NCBI GenBank assembly: GCA_035316325.1
Contig: DATHJB010000148.1
Location: 1 to 50,998 of the forward strand
DNA length: 50,998 nucleotides
Direction: 5' to 3'
Source: Acidimicrobiales bacterium
GTDB taxonomy: Bacteria; Actinomycetota; Acidimicrobiia; Acidimicrobiales; VFJN01
Translations under genes and position numbers: made by a program
Shown here: one piece after another, positions 34,201 to 41,044 of the stretch
Numbering within the stretch: position 1 is the first letter of the stretch
Layout: every line of letters starts with the position of its first letter
The notes under the pieces: generated by a model
Databases searched by the model: none
What the model saw: the letters and a program-made list of their open reading frames with translations, nothing else
What the model was told of the DNA's origin: nothing

Positions 34201-34400
34201 CGCAGGACGAAGGCGCCGCGGGCTGCACCTTCTGCTGTCAGCCAGCTCAGCAGGGTGGTTTTGCCGATGCCCGGCGGCCCGGTGATCACGGCCACCACCG
34301 GCCGGCCGTCGAGTGCCTGCCCCAGGAGATGGCTCAGGACGGCCCGCTCCCCCTGCCGGCCCACGAAGGCCCCGCCGTCGGCTCCGCCCGCCCTCACCAC
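31203..34400 (-). CDS. Giant AAA/STAND-type ATPase with helical repeats and C-terminal class III cyclase domain
   Basis: About 1065 residues. An N-terminal P-loop domain has Walker A GPPGIGKTTLL (41-51) and Walker B-like LLMVLLDDVHD. The middle (about 350-880) is Ala/Leu-rich helical repeat sequence of TPR type, as in MalT/LAL regulators. The C-terminal 166 residues are a class III nucleotidyl cyclase domain: ILTDDVVGSTAANAQLGD (metal Asp), GLEIKHTGDGVNVAF (second metal Asp and purine-binding Lys) and FFGLVQSQAARLCAQA, where the usual transition-state Asn is replaced while Arg is kept. Start GTG 34400 or 34397. In relatives the cyclase is generally N-terminal; here it takes the place of the LuxR helix-turn-helix. 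Confidence 0.9.
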   Translation of the reverse strand: MVRAGGADGGAFVGRQGERAVLSHLLGQALDGRPVVAVITGPPGIGKTTLLSWLTAEGAARGAFVLRATASGTTLPFATVRRLLGPLPDIGAAAPGPDLARLAAERLIARARRRLLMVLLDDVHDLEPESLACIDELLLALDDAGSRHDLHLVAAVTARGPVEPDGLAERLSRLGAATPLALRGLDEHEVMDLLATWGLPPDRSRARQLVEDTGGLPLLVESAMTGGPRPGPGGATASVPRSTPRVVTLGEAIGRRIADLDGELREVLGHAALAGEPWEIDQLARVTGRPREEVATAVARAADAGLVRREPDGMRFAHPLVRSELLDRMGEDEQQARHRAIAERLAASSPATAEDRDDGDSDADADEWLLRRADHLLRGHPGDRAAAVVDVVGRAGRVALRWGAWHQASRFLSVAAEEGRNDDGRSAHRFLEAGRAAYLDHDRALGERLLTRAAQAARRAGDGSTRLAAATFLVRFRVGGQVELGRRIDAAELENALRGDPDVTVDLLAQARATLAEALLISGETDRALALVEAARGAARRGPGDPGVAAALARVEFAEGIHRLARLEPGAAADCLERGRAHAVAAGDRLSEVHARSRLALSWLMAGEVGRARDELVRVESLAAAERFWAELGLAAAFRSLVATLTGDDATAVAAIERANGHWRWTRFTYIAAALAPAVHALAGRTRGLGSDRSRPSLPSLPGGDQLPMTTAMAALAAVEAHDRIAARAQLTSARWRTGFRGPVSQDNGAIAVALVEVGDLVGDAGLVESAAPALEQMYARGALVVVGWPALVPRLLAVVARHRGDLGEARRLLDHAQALVDRERLEPERGRVLLERARVAAAENLGGPGAPAPTTTVAVDLVAAARAFARQSMTGWVARCDELAQSLGVQVTGVEGPARERTILTDDVVGSTAANAQLGDALYLEQLRIHDRIVRARLREHRGLEIKHTGDGVNVAFDDPHDAVRCALATLDDIRRWRADEPELALEIRCGLARGRLIPSGGDFFGLVQSQAARLCAQAAPGEVLATADVVEGLDAPDVRVESLGPSPLRGLPAAIEVFRLRPT

Positions 34401-34420
34401 GCCCGCATTCTGTCGGCCGC

Positions 34421-34553
34421 GAGTTGGTTCCGACGGTGACGGGGACGAGGGACTTCGATCCTGTCGTCGTTCCTGACGGCCACATGTTCCTGCTCGGCGA
34501 CAACCCTGCGCAGCTCCGCCAGCGAGGCGATGGCGACACAGCCCGGCGACTGA
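34421..34553 (+). pseudogene. Remnant of an S26-type signal peptidase C-terminus
   Basis: In the gap between the ATPase and the sigma gene the plus strand reads ELVPTVTGTRDFDPVVVPDG then HMFLLGDN, which resembles the box around VPxGxxFxLGDN of signal peptidase I. After GDNPAQ the frame degenerates; moving one frame gives SSASEAMATQPGD and a TGA at 34551, where the family has S-x-D-S-R. The catalytic Ser/Lys part is absent. Interpreted as a deleted and frameshifted copy. Short and judged by eye. Confidence 0.4.
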
Positions 34554-34644
34554 GGGGAGGTAGACGTCCTGGTCGTCGCTCAGGTAGGCGGGCGTGAATG
34601 CGGATCTGGGCAAACCGAACCTCGCCGTAGCGTGTCCTCATGGC

Positions 34645-35127
34645 GTGGGGGTGCGGTTGACCGACGACGATCTTCGATCGTTCTACAACACCCACTACGG
34701 CCGGGTGCTGGGTGTCGTCACGATGGTGACCGGGAGTCGGGCGGCAGCGGAGGATGTCGTGCACGAGGCTTTGGCTCGGGCCTGGGAGCGCGGCGACAGC
34801 ATCGAGCAGCTCGACCGCTGGGTGCTCACGGTGGCCTTGAACCTGGCTCGGAACCGCTGGCGCAAGATCCGACGTGAGATCGGGGGCCGTGCGGTCGACC
34901 GCCCGGTGCCCGCCGAGGACGGCCAGTCGGTCGACCTGCAGCGGGCTCTGCGCGACCTGCCGGGGCGCCAGCGGGAGGTCGTGGTCCTGTATTACCTGCT
35001 GGACCTGCCGGTCGCCGAGGTGGCGGACCTACTCGGGCTGAGTGCGGGCGGGGTCAAGCACGCGCTGTTCCGGGCCCGGCGGTCGCTGGCCGGTGCCCTT
35101 GCCGTCGTCGACCAGGAGGTGACCTAG
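34645..35127 (+). CDS. SigE-family ECF RNA polymerase sigma factor
   Basis: About 160 residues. Region 2: LTDDDLRSFYNTHYGRVLG, AAAEDVVHEALARAWERG and LDRWVLTVALNLARNRWRK; region 4: LPGRQREVVVLYYLLDLP, VAEVADLLGLSAGG, VKHALFRARRSLAG. GTG 34645 and GTG 34651 are both possible starts; an ATG at 34594 would add a Pro-rich unlikely N-terminus. The next gene starts on the base after its TAG, as in sigma/anti-sigma pairs. Domain arrangement is the same as that of the sigma gene at 0.5-1.0 kb, so the window holds two such modules. Confidence 0.9.
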   Translation: MGVRLTDDDLRSFYNTHYGRVLGVVTMVTGSRAAAEDVVHEALARAWERGDSIEQLDRWVLTVALNLARNRWRKIRREIGGRAVDRPVPAEDGQSVDLQRALRDLPGRQREVVVLYYLLDLPVAEVADLLGLSAGGVKHALFRARRSLAGALAVVDQEVT

Positions 35128-35856
35128 ATGGCGATCGACCTCGACGAGCTGCTGCGCACGCAGTTCGGGGATCTCATTGACGAGTCTCGGGGGCCGCTGG
35201 AGGACGTGGAGCAGGACGTGCTGCGCCGGGTCGGCCGCCGTCGTCGTCGCCGCCGGGTGGGGGCCGGCTGCGGTGTGCTGGCGATGCTGGCGCTCGTCGT
35301 CGCCGCACCCACGGTGATGGGCGGTAGGTCGTCGCCGGACGTGAGCACCAAGCGAGAGGCGCCGGCGACGACCGACGCGCCGCTGGCACCGGCCCGGCCG
35401 GTCGGTGTCGAGCGGATCGACGCGTACGGCGGCCGGACCGGCACGGCGCTCGTCGTGGTCCACTTCGACGCCCCCGTGCCCACCGACGCACCCATGTACG
35501 TGGACGACATCGAGCATCCCGATGCCCCCGGTATCGCCTACACGACACAACGCCCCGACCGGGTCAAGGTGTGCGAGAACACGCACTGGTTCCCAGGCGA
35601 CGAGGGCACCGTCGACGTCCTCATCCCCGTCGCATGGCTCAAGCCCGGGACCAGGGGTTCGGACATCCCACTGGATACCCACGGCTCCTCGGCGAAGGTC
35701 CCCGTGTGCGGCGGACCCGACGACGTCTGGCCCCTCGACAACCACATCCAGATCGCGATCTGGGGCCCCGAGTCCGACGACCCCGACGCCGTCACCGCCA
35801 CCATCAGCCCCGACGGCACCGAGCTGGTCGTCGAGATCCAACCCACGACGCCATGA
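35128..35856 (+). CDS. Membrane protein paired with the sigma factor, putative anti-sigma factor
   Basis: 242 residues. Cytoplasmic N-terminus (MAIDLDELLRTQFGDLIDE, then an Arg-rich block RRVGRRRRRRRVG), one transmembrane helix (about 46-63) and an exterior domain with Cys residues at about 150 and 193 that could form a disulfide (VKVCENTHWFPGD and KVPVCGGPDDVWPL). GGAGGTG provides the ribosome binding site and there is no gap to the sigma gene. No zinc finger motif; topology parallels the kelch-like partner of the first sigma factor. Anti-sigma role is inferred from context. Confidence 0.65.
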   Translation: MAIDLDELLRTQFGDLIDESRGPLEDVEQDVLRRVGRRRRRRRVGAGCGVLAMLALVVAAPTVMGGRSSPDVSTKREAPATTDAPLAPARPVGVERIDAYGGRTGTALVVVHFDAPVPTDAPMYVDDIEHPDAPGIAYTTQRPDRVKVCENTHWFPGDEGTVDVLIPVAWLKPGTRGSDIPLDTHGSSAKVPVCGGPDDVWPLDNHIQIAIWGPESDDPDAVTATISPDGTELVVEIQPTTP

Positions 35857-36194
35857 CAGGTAGCGGGTTCGGGTGAGAGACCACCAACGATGAGCGGCAG
35901 CCGTGTCGATGCGTGATCCGCCTCGACGACCTGCGGGCGCTCCTCGGCGCCGAGGCGTCGTCGTCTCCGACCGATCGGCGAGCGTCGCTGAGTGCGTACC
36001 CGACATCCCGGCGGCATTTCAGCACCTCGCCACCGTGCATCGTCGCCGCAGCAGTGCCGAGGTGGGCCCAGCACAGGTTGAGGCTGGCCTGTACCGGGGT
36101 TCGTCATTGGGGCCGCAGATGCCTCGGCCGGCGCCTGAGCTGCCACCACCCTGGTGTCGTGTTGGTCGCGGATCGCGGCGAAGCCGGTCCCGAT
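35857..36194. other. 338-base region without a convincing gene
   Basis: Frames on both strands are open for short distances but have Arg/Pro/Ser composition and no good start signals or recognisable motifs. A GTG at 35913 begins IRLDDLRALLGAEASSSPTD but the frame soon becomes antisense to the coiled-coil gene. It marks the left border of the accessory stretch. Confidence 0.5.
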
Positions 36195-36464
36195 CTAGGA
36201 GAGCTGGGCGGCGACGTGGTCGAGGCGGGTTTCGACGCCATCGAAGCGGCGGTCCATGCTCCGCAGTTGGGAGTCGACACGGGCGCCGAGGGCGTCACAG
36301 CGTCGGTCGGTCTGGTTGATCCGGTCTCCCATCGCTGCGAAGCGACCGTCGTGCAGGACGATGCGGGCCTTGATCTCCTGGAAGCGGGCGTCGAACCGTT
36401 CTTCGAGCCGTCGCAGGTCGTCCCTCGTCACGGGGTCGGCGCCGCCCCCGGGAGGCAGGTTCAC
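36195..36464 (-). CDS. 89-aa coiled-coil protein
   Basis: Starts at GTG 36464, overlapping the HD-protein TGA as GTGA. After a Gly/Pro N-terminus, residues 14-88 form a continuous heptad-rich helix (LRRLEERFDARFQEIKAR, MGDRINQTDRRCDALG, LRSMDRRFDGVETRLDHV), similar to the short coiled-coil proteins that accompany mobile-element or toxin-immunity genes. One Cys. Likely oligomeric partner of the HD-domain protein, by coupling only. Confidence 0.65.
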   Translation of the reverse strand: MNLPPGGGADPVTRDDLRRLEERFDARFQEIKARIVLHDGRFAAMGDRINQTDRRCDALGARVDSQLRSMDRRFDGVETRLDHVAAQLS

Positions 36465-37051
36465 GACAGTGGGCCGGCCGGCCGAGTGGGTGTGGCGGCA
36501 GCGACGGCTCGGTCGACCAGGTCGCCCAGCTCCGCGGTCATCGTCGACGGCAGGACGTGCTCGGCGGCTGCGGTGAAGGCGCGGAAGTAGGGGAGCGCGG
36601 CGACGAAGCCCGACCGGGTCGACCAGTAGGCGGATGGGTCGTCGGTGCGTGCGCGTTCCAGCACGGTGGCGATGCTGACGATCTTGTCCGCGGCGCTGGC
36701 CTGCATCGTGGCCGAGTCGTCCGCTGGTGGTCGCGGCACGGTGCCGGCGCTGAGTCCGTCGTGTTCGTGCTGGAGCGCTTCGACCAGTCGGGCGACCTCG
36801 GGCGATAGGAGCGTGACGAGGACGGCGTGAAGGTCAAGCCCTGGTGGGGCAAGTTCAGGGCTGTCGTGCAGCAACGCTGCGGCGATCACCTCGGGGGCGG
36901 CGTCGGGCACGTGCCGGCGGAGCACGTCGACGACCTGGAGGGCGTGGGTGAGGGCGTCCTGGGGGCCGATCCGCTGGCCGTCGCACCAGAGTCGGGCGAG
37001 CTGGAGAGCCGCAGAGATCGTCGAGTGATCATCGAGGCCGAGTTCGGTCAT
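36461..37051 (-). CDS. HD-domain (p)ppGpp-hydrolase-like protein
   Basis: 196 residues from ATG 37051. The HD signature is present: LTHALQVVDVLRRH (first His), AAALLHDSPE (His-Asp), and a later Asp in SAADKIVSIATVLERAR, matching the small alarmone hydrolase/HD-4-type fold (H...HD...D). Substrate may be a nucleotide such as ppGpp, but only the metal site can be seen. The C-terminal helices are ordinary. It is coupled to the coiled-coil gene and diverges, across 32 bases, from the 154-aa gene. Confidence 0.75.
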   Translation of the reverse strand: MTELGLDDHSTISAALQLARLWCDGQRIGPQDALTHALQVVDVLRRHVPDAAPEVIAAALLHDSPELAPPGLDLHAVLVTLLSPEVARLVEALQHEHDGLSAGTVPRPPADDSATMQASAADKIVSIATVLERARTDDPSAYWSTRSGFVAALPYFRAFTAAAEHVLPSTMTAELGDLVDRAVAAATPTRPAGPLS

Positions 37052-37083
37052 GGCCGCTGCCGGCGCCTTCCTATGCTTCGTGG

Positions 37084-37548
37084 GTGTCGGATCAGCGGGC
37101 GCCCCTGCCGGAGTGGGCGGACAGGACATGTCTCGTCTGTCCTGCTCAGCGGCTCGGACCGGGGTGCTTCGACGTGGTCGACCAGCCCGGCCCCCGCTAT
37201 CGCCTGGACGGCCAGGTGGGACACCGGATCGACGCGGAGTCCGGCGTCGCGGTGTGCGTCCATCCGTTCCGGGTCGGGATGGCTCCCGGGGCCTACGCCA
37301 GCTCGGGACTGGACCCGCGGCTGGCGGCCGAAGGAGGAGCGGTGTTCACTCCCACGGCCGACCAGCTCGCGCTCCCCAGCGATGTCGACGATCTGGAGGC
37401 GTGGTTGATCGCCATGCTCCGCACGGCCGAGCCCGAGCAGATGGCCTCGGCTCTCTCCCAGGCGGAGGCTGCAGCGTCGCGATGCTTCGCCCCGGAGGAG
37501 ATCGTCACCGCTCTGCGGAGGGTGCTGGCGCACGGGCTACCCGGGTAA
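37084..37548 (+). CDS. 154-aa hypothetical protein with N-terminal CxxC
   Basis: GTG start at 37084. TATGCT (37072-37077) lies six bases before the GTG and could be a -10 for a leaderless message. N-terminal CLVCPAQRLGPGC suggests a metal-binding knuckle; the middle shows short strands (YRLDGQVGHRIDAES) and the C-terminal half is helical (LEAWLIAMLRTAEPEQMAS, PEEIVTALRRVLAHG). No family recognised. The 3' end overlaps the convergent gene by 12 bases. Confidence 0.6.
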   Translation: MSDQRAPLPEWADRTCLVCPAQRLGPGCFDVVDQPGPRYRLDGQVGHRIDAESGVAVCVHPFRVGMAPGAYASSGLDPRLAAEGGAVFTPTADQLALPSDVDDLEAWLIAMLRTAEPEQMASALSQAEAAASRCFAPEEIVTALRRVLAHGLPG

Positions 37549-38133
37549 CGCCGCCGGCTCGGCGTCGAAGTCGATCGACACGCGGCGACCGCCGCCGGTC
37601 ACGCCGATGCTGCGGTACCGCGCGTCCAGGACGCGCATCCGGCGGGCAGTCTCCTCGGCGCCGATCCAATACCGGGCGGGCGGGTCACCCCAGCCCGCGG
37701 CCCGATAGCACTGCTCGGTGTAGTCGCCCGCCATCCAGCCGAAGCGCTCCCGGTCGGTCATGTGCACGAACTCGATCCCGAGGCGCAGCTGCACCTGCAC
37801 CACCAGCGTGTGCTGCGCCAACACGGCGTGCACCATCTCGTCGACCGGGGCGGACACGACCAGCTCGGCCGCGTCCTCATCGCCGTCGGTCAACTCGTAG
37901 ATGGCGGCCTTCAACGCCAGCACCTTCAAGGCCTCGGCGAACAGCGGCGCGGTGTCCGTGTCCAGATCGAACTCGCACACGATCGGGTAGCCCGTAAACG
38001 TGCTCCAGCACGACGCGTACAAGCTCGTCGAGCTGGTCAGCCGCTCGAAATCGAGATCGGAACGGCTCGCAGCGAGGATCGCGGCAGCGCGGCCGCCGAC
38101 CGACTGCGGATCGGGATGGACGATGTGGCTCAT
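37537..38133 (-). CDS. 198-aa hypothetical cytoplasmic protein
   Basis: Soluble protein (MSHIVHPDPQSVGGRAAAIL) with helical segments LFAEALKVLALKAAIYELT and VDEMVHAVLAQHTLVVQVQL, then a conserved-looking block ERFGWMAGDYTEQCYRAAGW and a tail RRVSIDFDAEP. GAGGAAAGACCCCT precedes the ATG at 38133, giving a ribosome binding site. No recognised motif. Convergent with the 154-aa gene. The 118 bases upstream contain an 18-bp tandem duplication. Confidence 0.6.
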   Translation of the reverse strand: MSHIVHPDPQSVGGRAAAILAASRSDLDFERLTSSTSLYASCWSTFTGYPIVCEFDLDTDTAPLFAEALKVLALKAAIYELTDGDEDAAELVVSAPVDEMVHAVLAQHTLVVQVQLRLGIEFVHMTDRERFGWMAGDYTEQCYRAAGWGDPPARYWIGAEETARRMRVLDARYRSIGVTGGGRRVSIDFDAEPAALPG

Positions 38134-38167
38134 AGGGGTCTTTCCTCCTGTGGTTGACGAACTCGAT

Positions 38168-38203
38168 CACCGGCCAGAAGCCCGCCACCGGCCAGAAGCC
38201 CGC
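38168..38203. repeat. Exact 18-bp tandem duplication
   Basis: CACCGGCCAGAAGCCCGC occurs twice without spacing (38168-38185, 38186-38203), in the leader of the 198-aa gene. It may be a slippage product or a duplicated operator. Confidence 0.85.
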
Positions 38204-38251
38204 TTGGGATGCCGCAGGAGGCACGACCGCAGCACGCAGAGCACGGTGCAG

Positions 38252-38449
38252 TCATGCCGCATGTCTTCCGACCACCAGCACCTCGGCTCCCGCACGACGC
38301 CGCATAGCGCCCACCCGCACCAAGCGGCTGCACCCCGGACACCACACCTGTCCAGGGCCAACCTGGCAGGTGGGCCTGAGACAGGCTCCCGACCCCTCAC
38401 AGGCCGGGGTCGTCAGCCAGCGAATCGAACCGACGGCGAACACGGTCAC
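38252..38449 (-). CDS. 65-aa zinc-ribbon-like peptide
   Basis: GTG start at 38449 overlaps the TGA of the membrane coiled-coil gene as GTGA. The sequence has Cys residues in ACEGSGACLRPTCQVG and a C-P-G-C knuckle (VWCPGCSRLVRVG), then a basic tail (AMRRRAGAEVLVVGRHAA). This is the layout of a small zinc-ribbon protein. The coupling and the cysteine pattern are the evidence; nothing is known of a role. Confidence 0.5.
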   Translation of the reverse strand: MTVFAVGSIRWLTTPACEGSGACLRPTCQVGPGQVWCPGCSRLVRVGAMRRRAGAEVLVVGRHAA

Positions 38450-38742
38450 CCTTGCTCACCGACCGCCGAAGGCCCGGCCGCCCGCTGACCCATCAACTGG
38501 TCCGACGCCATCCGCAGCTCCACCGCCGCTTCTGCCGACGTCTGCTCCAGCCCAAGAAGGCGTCGGTCCAGCGACTCCGTCATGTTTTCGTGTGCCGCTC
38601 GGTAGCCGGTGACCTCGCGGCGGAGCGCCGCCATCTCGCCTTCGATCCGGCCTAACGCAACATTGCAACGTCGCCAACAGCCGGCCAGGAACGCCAGCAC
38701 AACCGCAGACGTCAGGCCCAGAGAGACCGCCTCGAGCGTCAC
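38446..38742 (-). CDS. 98-aa membrane-anchored coiled-coil protein
   Basis: GTG start at 38742. One N-terminal transmembrane helix (LGLTSAVVLAFLAGCW, about 7-22), then a charged coiled coil (RIEGEMAALRREVTGY, LDRRLLGLEQTSAEAAVEL). Small proteins of this form are common in actinobacterial mobile elements. It is followed by the coupled zinc-ribbon peptide. The 209 bases between it and the Nudix gene contain no supported gene. Confidence 0.6.
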   Translation of the reverse strand: MTLEAVSLGLTSAVVLAFLAGCWRRCNVALGRIEGEMAALRREVTGYRAAHENMTESLDRRLLGLEQTSAEAAVELRMASDQLMGQRAAGPSAVGEQG

Positions 38743-38951
38743 GAGACCCGCTCAGGTCGGCCGTCCTCGGACCCAGGCTCACAGAGGTGCGGAAGACTCG
38801 GCCACATGCCCAGCAGGGTCTGCCGTCGGACGCCTTCACGTCCATTGCCCCAGCTAAGGAGCTGTATCGCTGGTGCTATCCAAGCGTGCGGCCACGATCA
38901 GAGCTGCACTCCGAAACACATTCGCGTCGGACGTCAGCCCAGGACGTGGAC

Positions 38952-39461
38952 CTACCGACGCAGCATCTCGTCGTAGTCGACGGTCCCGGCCTCTCGCGCT
39001 TCGCTGGCTCGTCGGAGACGATCGGCGACGTCGGGACGTAGCCGTCGCTTGGCGACGTCGGGTTCAGCGAATTCGAATGCAGTGATCTCGGGATCGCTGA
39101 TCCTCATGGCAGCGATGTCGACCTCGCTGAGGGTTCCGCCGTCGAAGATGAAGACGAGTTGGTCGTCCCAAGGATCGCGTGGACCAACCCAGTCGATCAG
39201 CAAGAGCCGGCCGACAGCGATGCGGAGGTTCAGCTCCTCGCGCAGCTCGCGCTCGGCCGCGGTCCGGGGCGGCTCGTTGGCTTCGGCCATACCGCCGGGA
39301 AGATCCCAATGCTCCTTGTAGCTCGGGTTGACCAACAGCACCCGACCGGCTTGGTCGCGAATGAGCACATCAGCGGCGACCCGCTTGCGAGCTTGTCGAG
39401 CGTTCCCCTCGGCCAGGTACGCGTACCGGGCCGGATCGTCGGGATCGGTCACGTCGGCCAC
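38952..39461 (-). CDS. Nudix hydrolase
   Basis: 169 residues. The Nudix box G-x5-E-x7-REUxEExGU is recognisable as GGMAEANEPPRTAAE followed by RELREELNL, with Asn in place of the usual Gly near the end. Strands VAADVLIRDQAGRVLLVNP and RLLLIDWVGPRDPWDDQLVFIF fit the fold. Substrate is a nucleoside diphosphate derivative, not further defined. Its start overlaps the end of the XRE regulator gene by 13 bases, so it is probably its output gene; XRE-Nudix pairs are frequent in Streptomyces. Confidence 0.88.
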   Translation of the reverse strand: MADVTDPDDPARYAYLAEGNARQARKRVAADVLIRDQAGRVLLVNPSYKEHWDLPGGMAEANEPPRTAAERELREELNLRIAVGRLLLIDWVGPRDPWDDQLVFIFDGGTLSEVDIAAMRISDPEITAFEFAEPDVAKRRLRPDVADRLRRASEAREAGTVDYDEMLRR

Positions 39462-40906
39462 AACGTGCTGCTGTCGTCAGGGGCCTGCTTGCCGCGGACG
39501 GAGGTGAGCTCGGAGAGGAACGCTGTCACGTCCGGGACATTCTGGTGTGGCTGGAGCCGATGCCCGAGCTTGTCGAGGCGGCGACACACCTGGTCAGAAG
39601 CCAGGGACGCGGCGAGGCCACAGGCAGCGAGCCCCAGCACCGCTGCCTCGTCCAACCGTCCGGCATCGGCGAGCACGCCGGCCAGAGTGAGCTGGGCCAA
39701 GGCACGGCTCCGGGCACGGTCCTTGCCCCGCAGCCCGAGCGCACGGCGGGCCGCATCCTCGGCCGCAGCCAGCTCCCCGAGCGCCGCGAGGCACGCCGCC
39801 GCCTCGCTGGCCAGCGAGCCCTCGTCGAAGGGCGACAGCCACTCGGTCTCGCCTGTGGTGCTGTTCGAGTCGGCCAGACTCCGTTCCGCGCTCCTCAACG
39901 TCGATAGGCATTCCTGCTTTGCCCCCTGACGAGCCAGGGCTGCGGCACGCATGGCCAGCAAGCGGGCCACGAGCGGCGCGATGTTGGGTCCCTGACGTGC
40001 GTTGTCGAGGCCGAGGTCGGCCAGGCGGAGAGCGTGGTCGTGCTCGTCGAGCTGCCCGGCCAGGTGCGACATCGAGGCACAGACGTTGCCGACGAGTGCA
40101 GGGCTCCCGGCCGACGACGCCAGGCGGAAGGCGTGTGCCAGGTGCTTCCGGGCCCGAGTGTCGTCCCCTGCTTCGTGCGCCATCCAGCCGGCAGCCTCCG
40201 TGAGGGATGCCGCGGCCGCGAAGAGCTGCGGTTGCGTCGATCCCCCGACGGCAGCGAGCAGCCCCGGTGCGACCTCGTCTCGGAGGTAGCGGGAGACGGG
40301 CCCGTACAGGCGGCCGCCGCCGACCTGCCGGTCAGCCACCTGGAACGCCGTCGCCATCGCCCGGATGGCGCCAATGTCGACCACCGTCGTGCTGCTCTCC
40401 GTCATCGCCGGGCTCGCCCACAGCGCAACCTGTGCCACGTCGTTCACCGTTGGCGGACGGTCGGCGGTCCCGCCCCGAGCTGATCCGACCGGTTCATCAC
40501 CTGGCAATGCAGGTGCCTGAGTACGACGACTCGGCAGAGGAAGGAGCTCGGCGGGGGTTTCGAGACCGTCGAGGAACTCGATGATCCTGTTGACGTTCGT
40601 CAGCTGGCGGTCGCCGGACTCGAGCTGCGAGAGGAACCCTTGGCTGAGCCCGGTCATGTGGGCCAGATCCTCCTGGCGCAACCCGGCCCGCTGCCGCAGA
40701 AGCCGCGCCACCACGCCGAAGTCCCAGCTGGCGAGCGCTTCCCGCAGCTCGGCGTCGGTCCAGACCTCAGAGGAGACGGCCGGCGAGTTCCTCCGCAGGT
40801 CGCGGAGCGACCGGCGACAGGTGGAGCAGCAGTTCCCGCCGTTGTAGCGGCTCAGGGCGCAGCCACAGCCCTCGCAGGCGCGCTCGGGTGTCCGGTGATC
40901 AGCCAT
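39449..40906 (-). CDS. XRE-family regulator with N-terminal zinc ribbon and C-terminal helical repeats
   Basis: 485 residues from ATG 40906 (GGAGG seven bases upstream). N-terminal zinc knuckles CEGCGCALSRYNGGNC and CSTCRRSL, then a Cro/C1-type HTH (LLRQRAGLRQEDLAHMTG, LSQGFLSQLESGDRQL), a linker, and a long Ala/Leu helical domain like those of Streptomyces 'tetratricopeptide' XRE regulators (AGWMAHEAGDDTRARKHLA, LAAAEDAARRALG). Such proteins are usually associated with small adjacent target genes, here the Nudix hydrolase. Ligand unknown. Confidence 0.85.
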   Translation of the reverse strand: MADHRTPERACEGCGCALSRYNGGNCCSTCRRSLRDLRRNSPAVSSEVWTDAELREALASWDFGVVARLLRQRAGLRQEDLAHMTGLSQGFLSQLESGDRQLTNVNRIIEFLDGLETPAELLPLPSRRTQAPALPGDEPVGSARGGTADRPPTVNDVAQVALWASPAMTESSTTVVDIGAIRAMATAFQVADRQVGGGRLYGPVSRYLRDEVAPGLLAAVGGSTQPQLFAAAASLTEAAGWMAHEAGDDTRARKHLAHAFRLASSAGSPALVGNVCASMSHLAGQLDEHDHALRLADLGLDNARQGPNIAPLVARLLAMRAAALARQGAKQECLSTLRSAERSLADSNSTTGETEWLSPFDEGSLASEAAACLAALGELAAAEDAARRALGLRGKDRARSRALAQLTLAGVLADAGRLDEAAVLGLAACGLAASLASDQVCRRLDKLGHRLQPHQNVPDVTAFLSELTSVRGKQAPDDSSTLWPT

Positions 40907-41044
40907 GACGCCCTCCAGGTATTCGACCTGCCTCAACGTACTGCGCCCGCCACGACCTGGGACCAAGGCGACCTGGGCTGACCGGTGGGAAGGTAATCGA
41001 GCCCCACTACCTCGCCGCTTAGGGCGTCGAGAGGTCCGGCCCGA

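Noticed and set aside
35913..36194. ORF starting IRLDDLRALLGAEASSS as a gene
   Set aside because: After about 25 residues the composition turns non-coding and the frame becomes antisense to the coiled-coil gene.
38456..38845. Minus-strand ORF starting MDVKASDGRPCWACGR as a second zinc-ribbon protein
   Set aside because: Only the first 35 codons are outside the coiled-coil gene; the rest is a shifted frame of it, with no coupling or stop.
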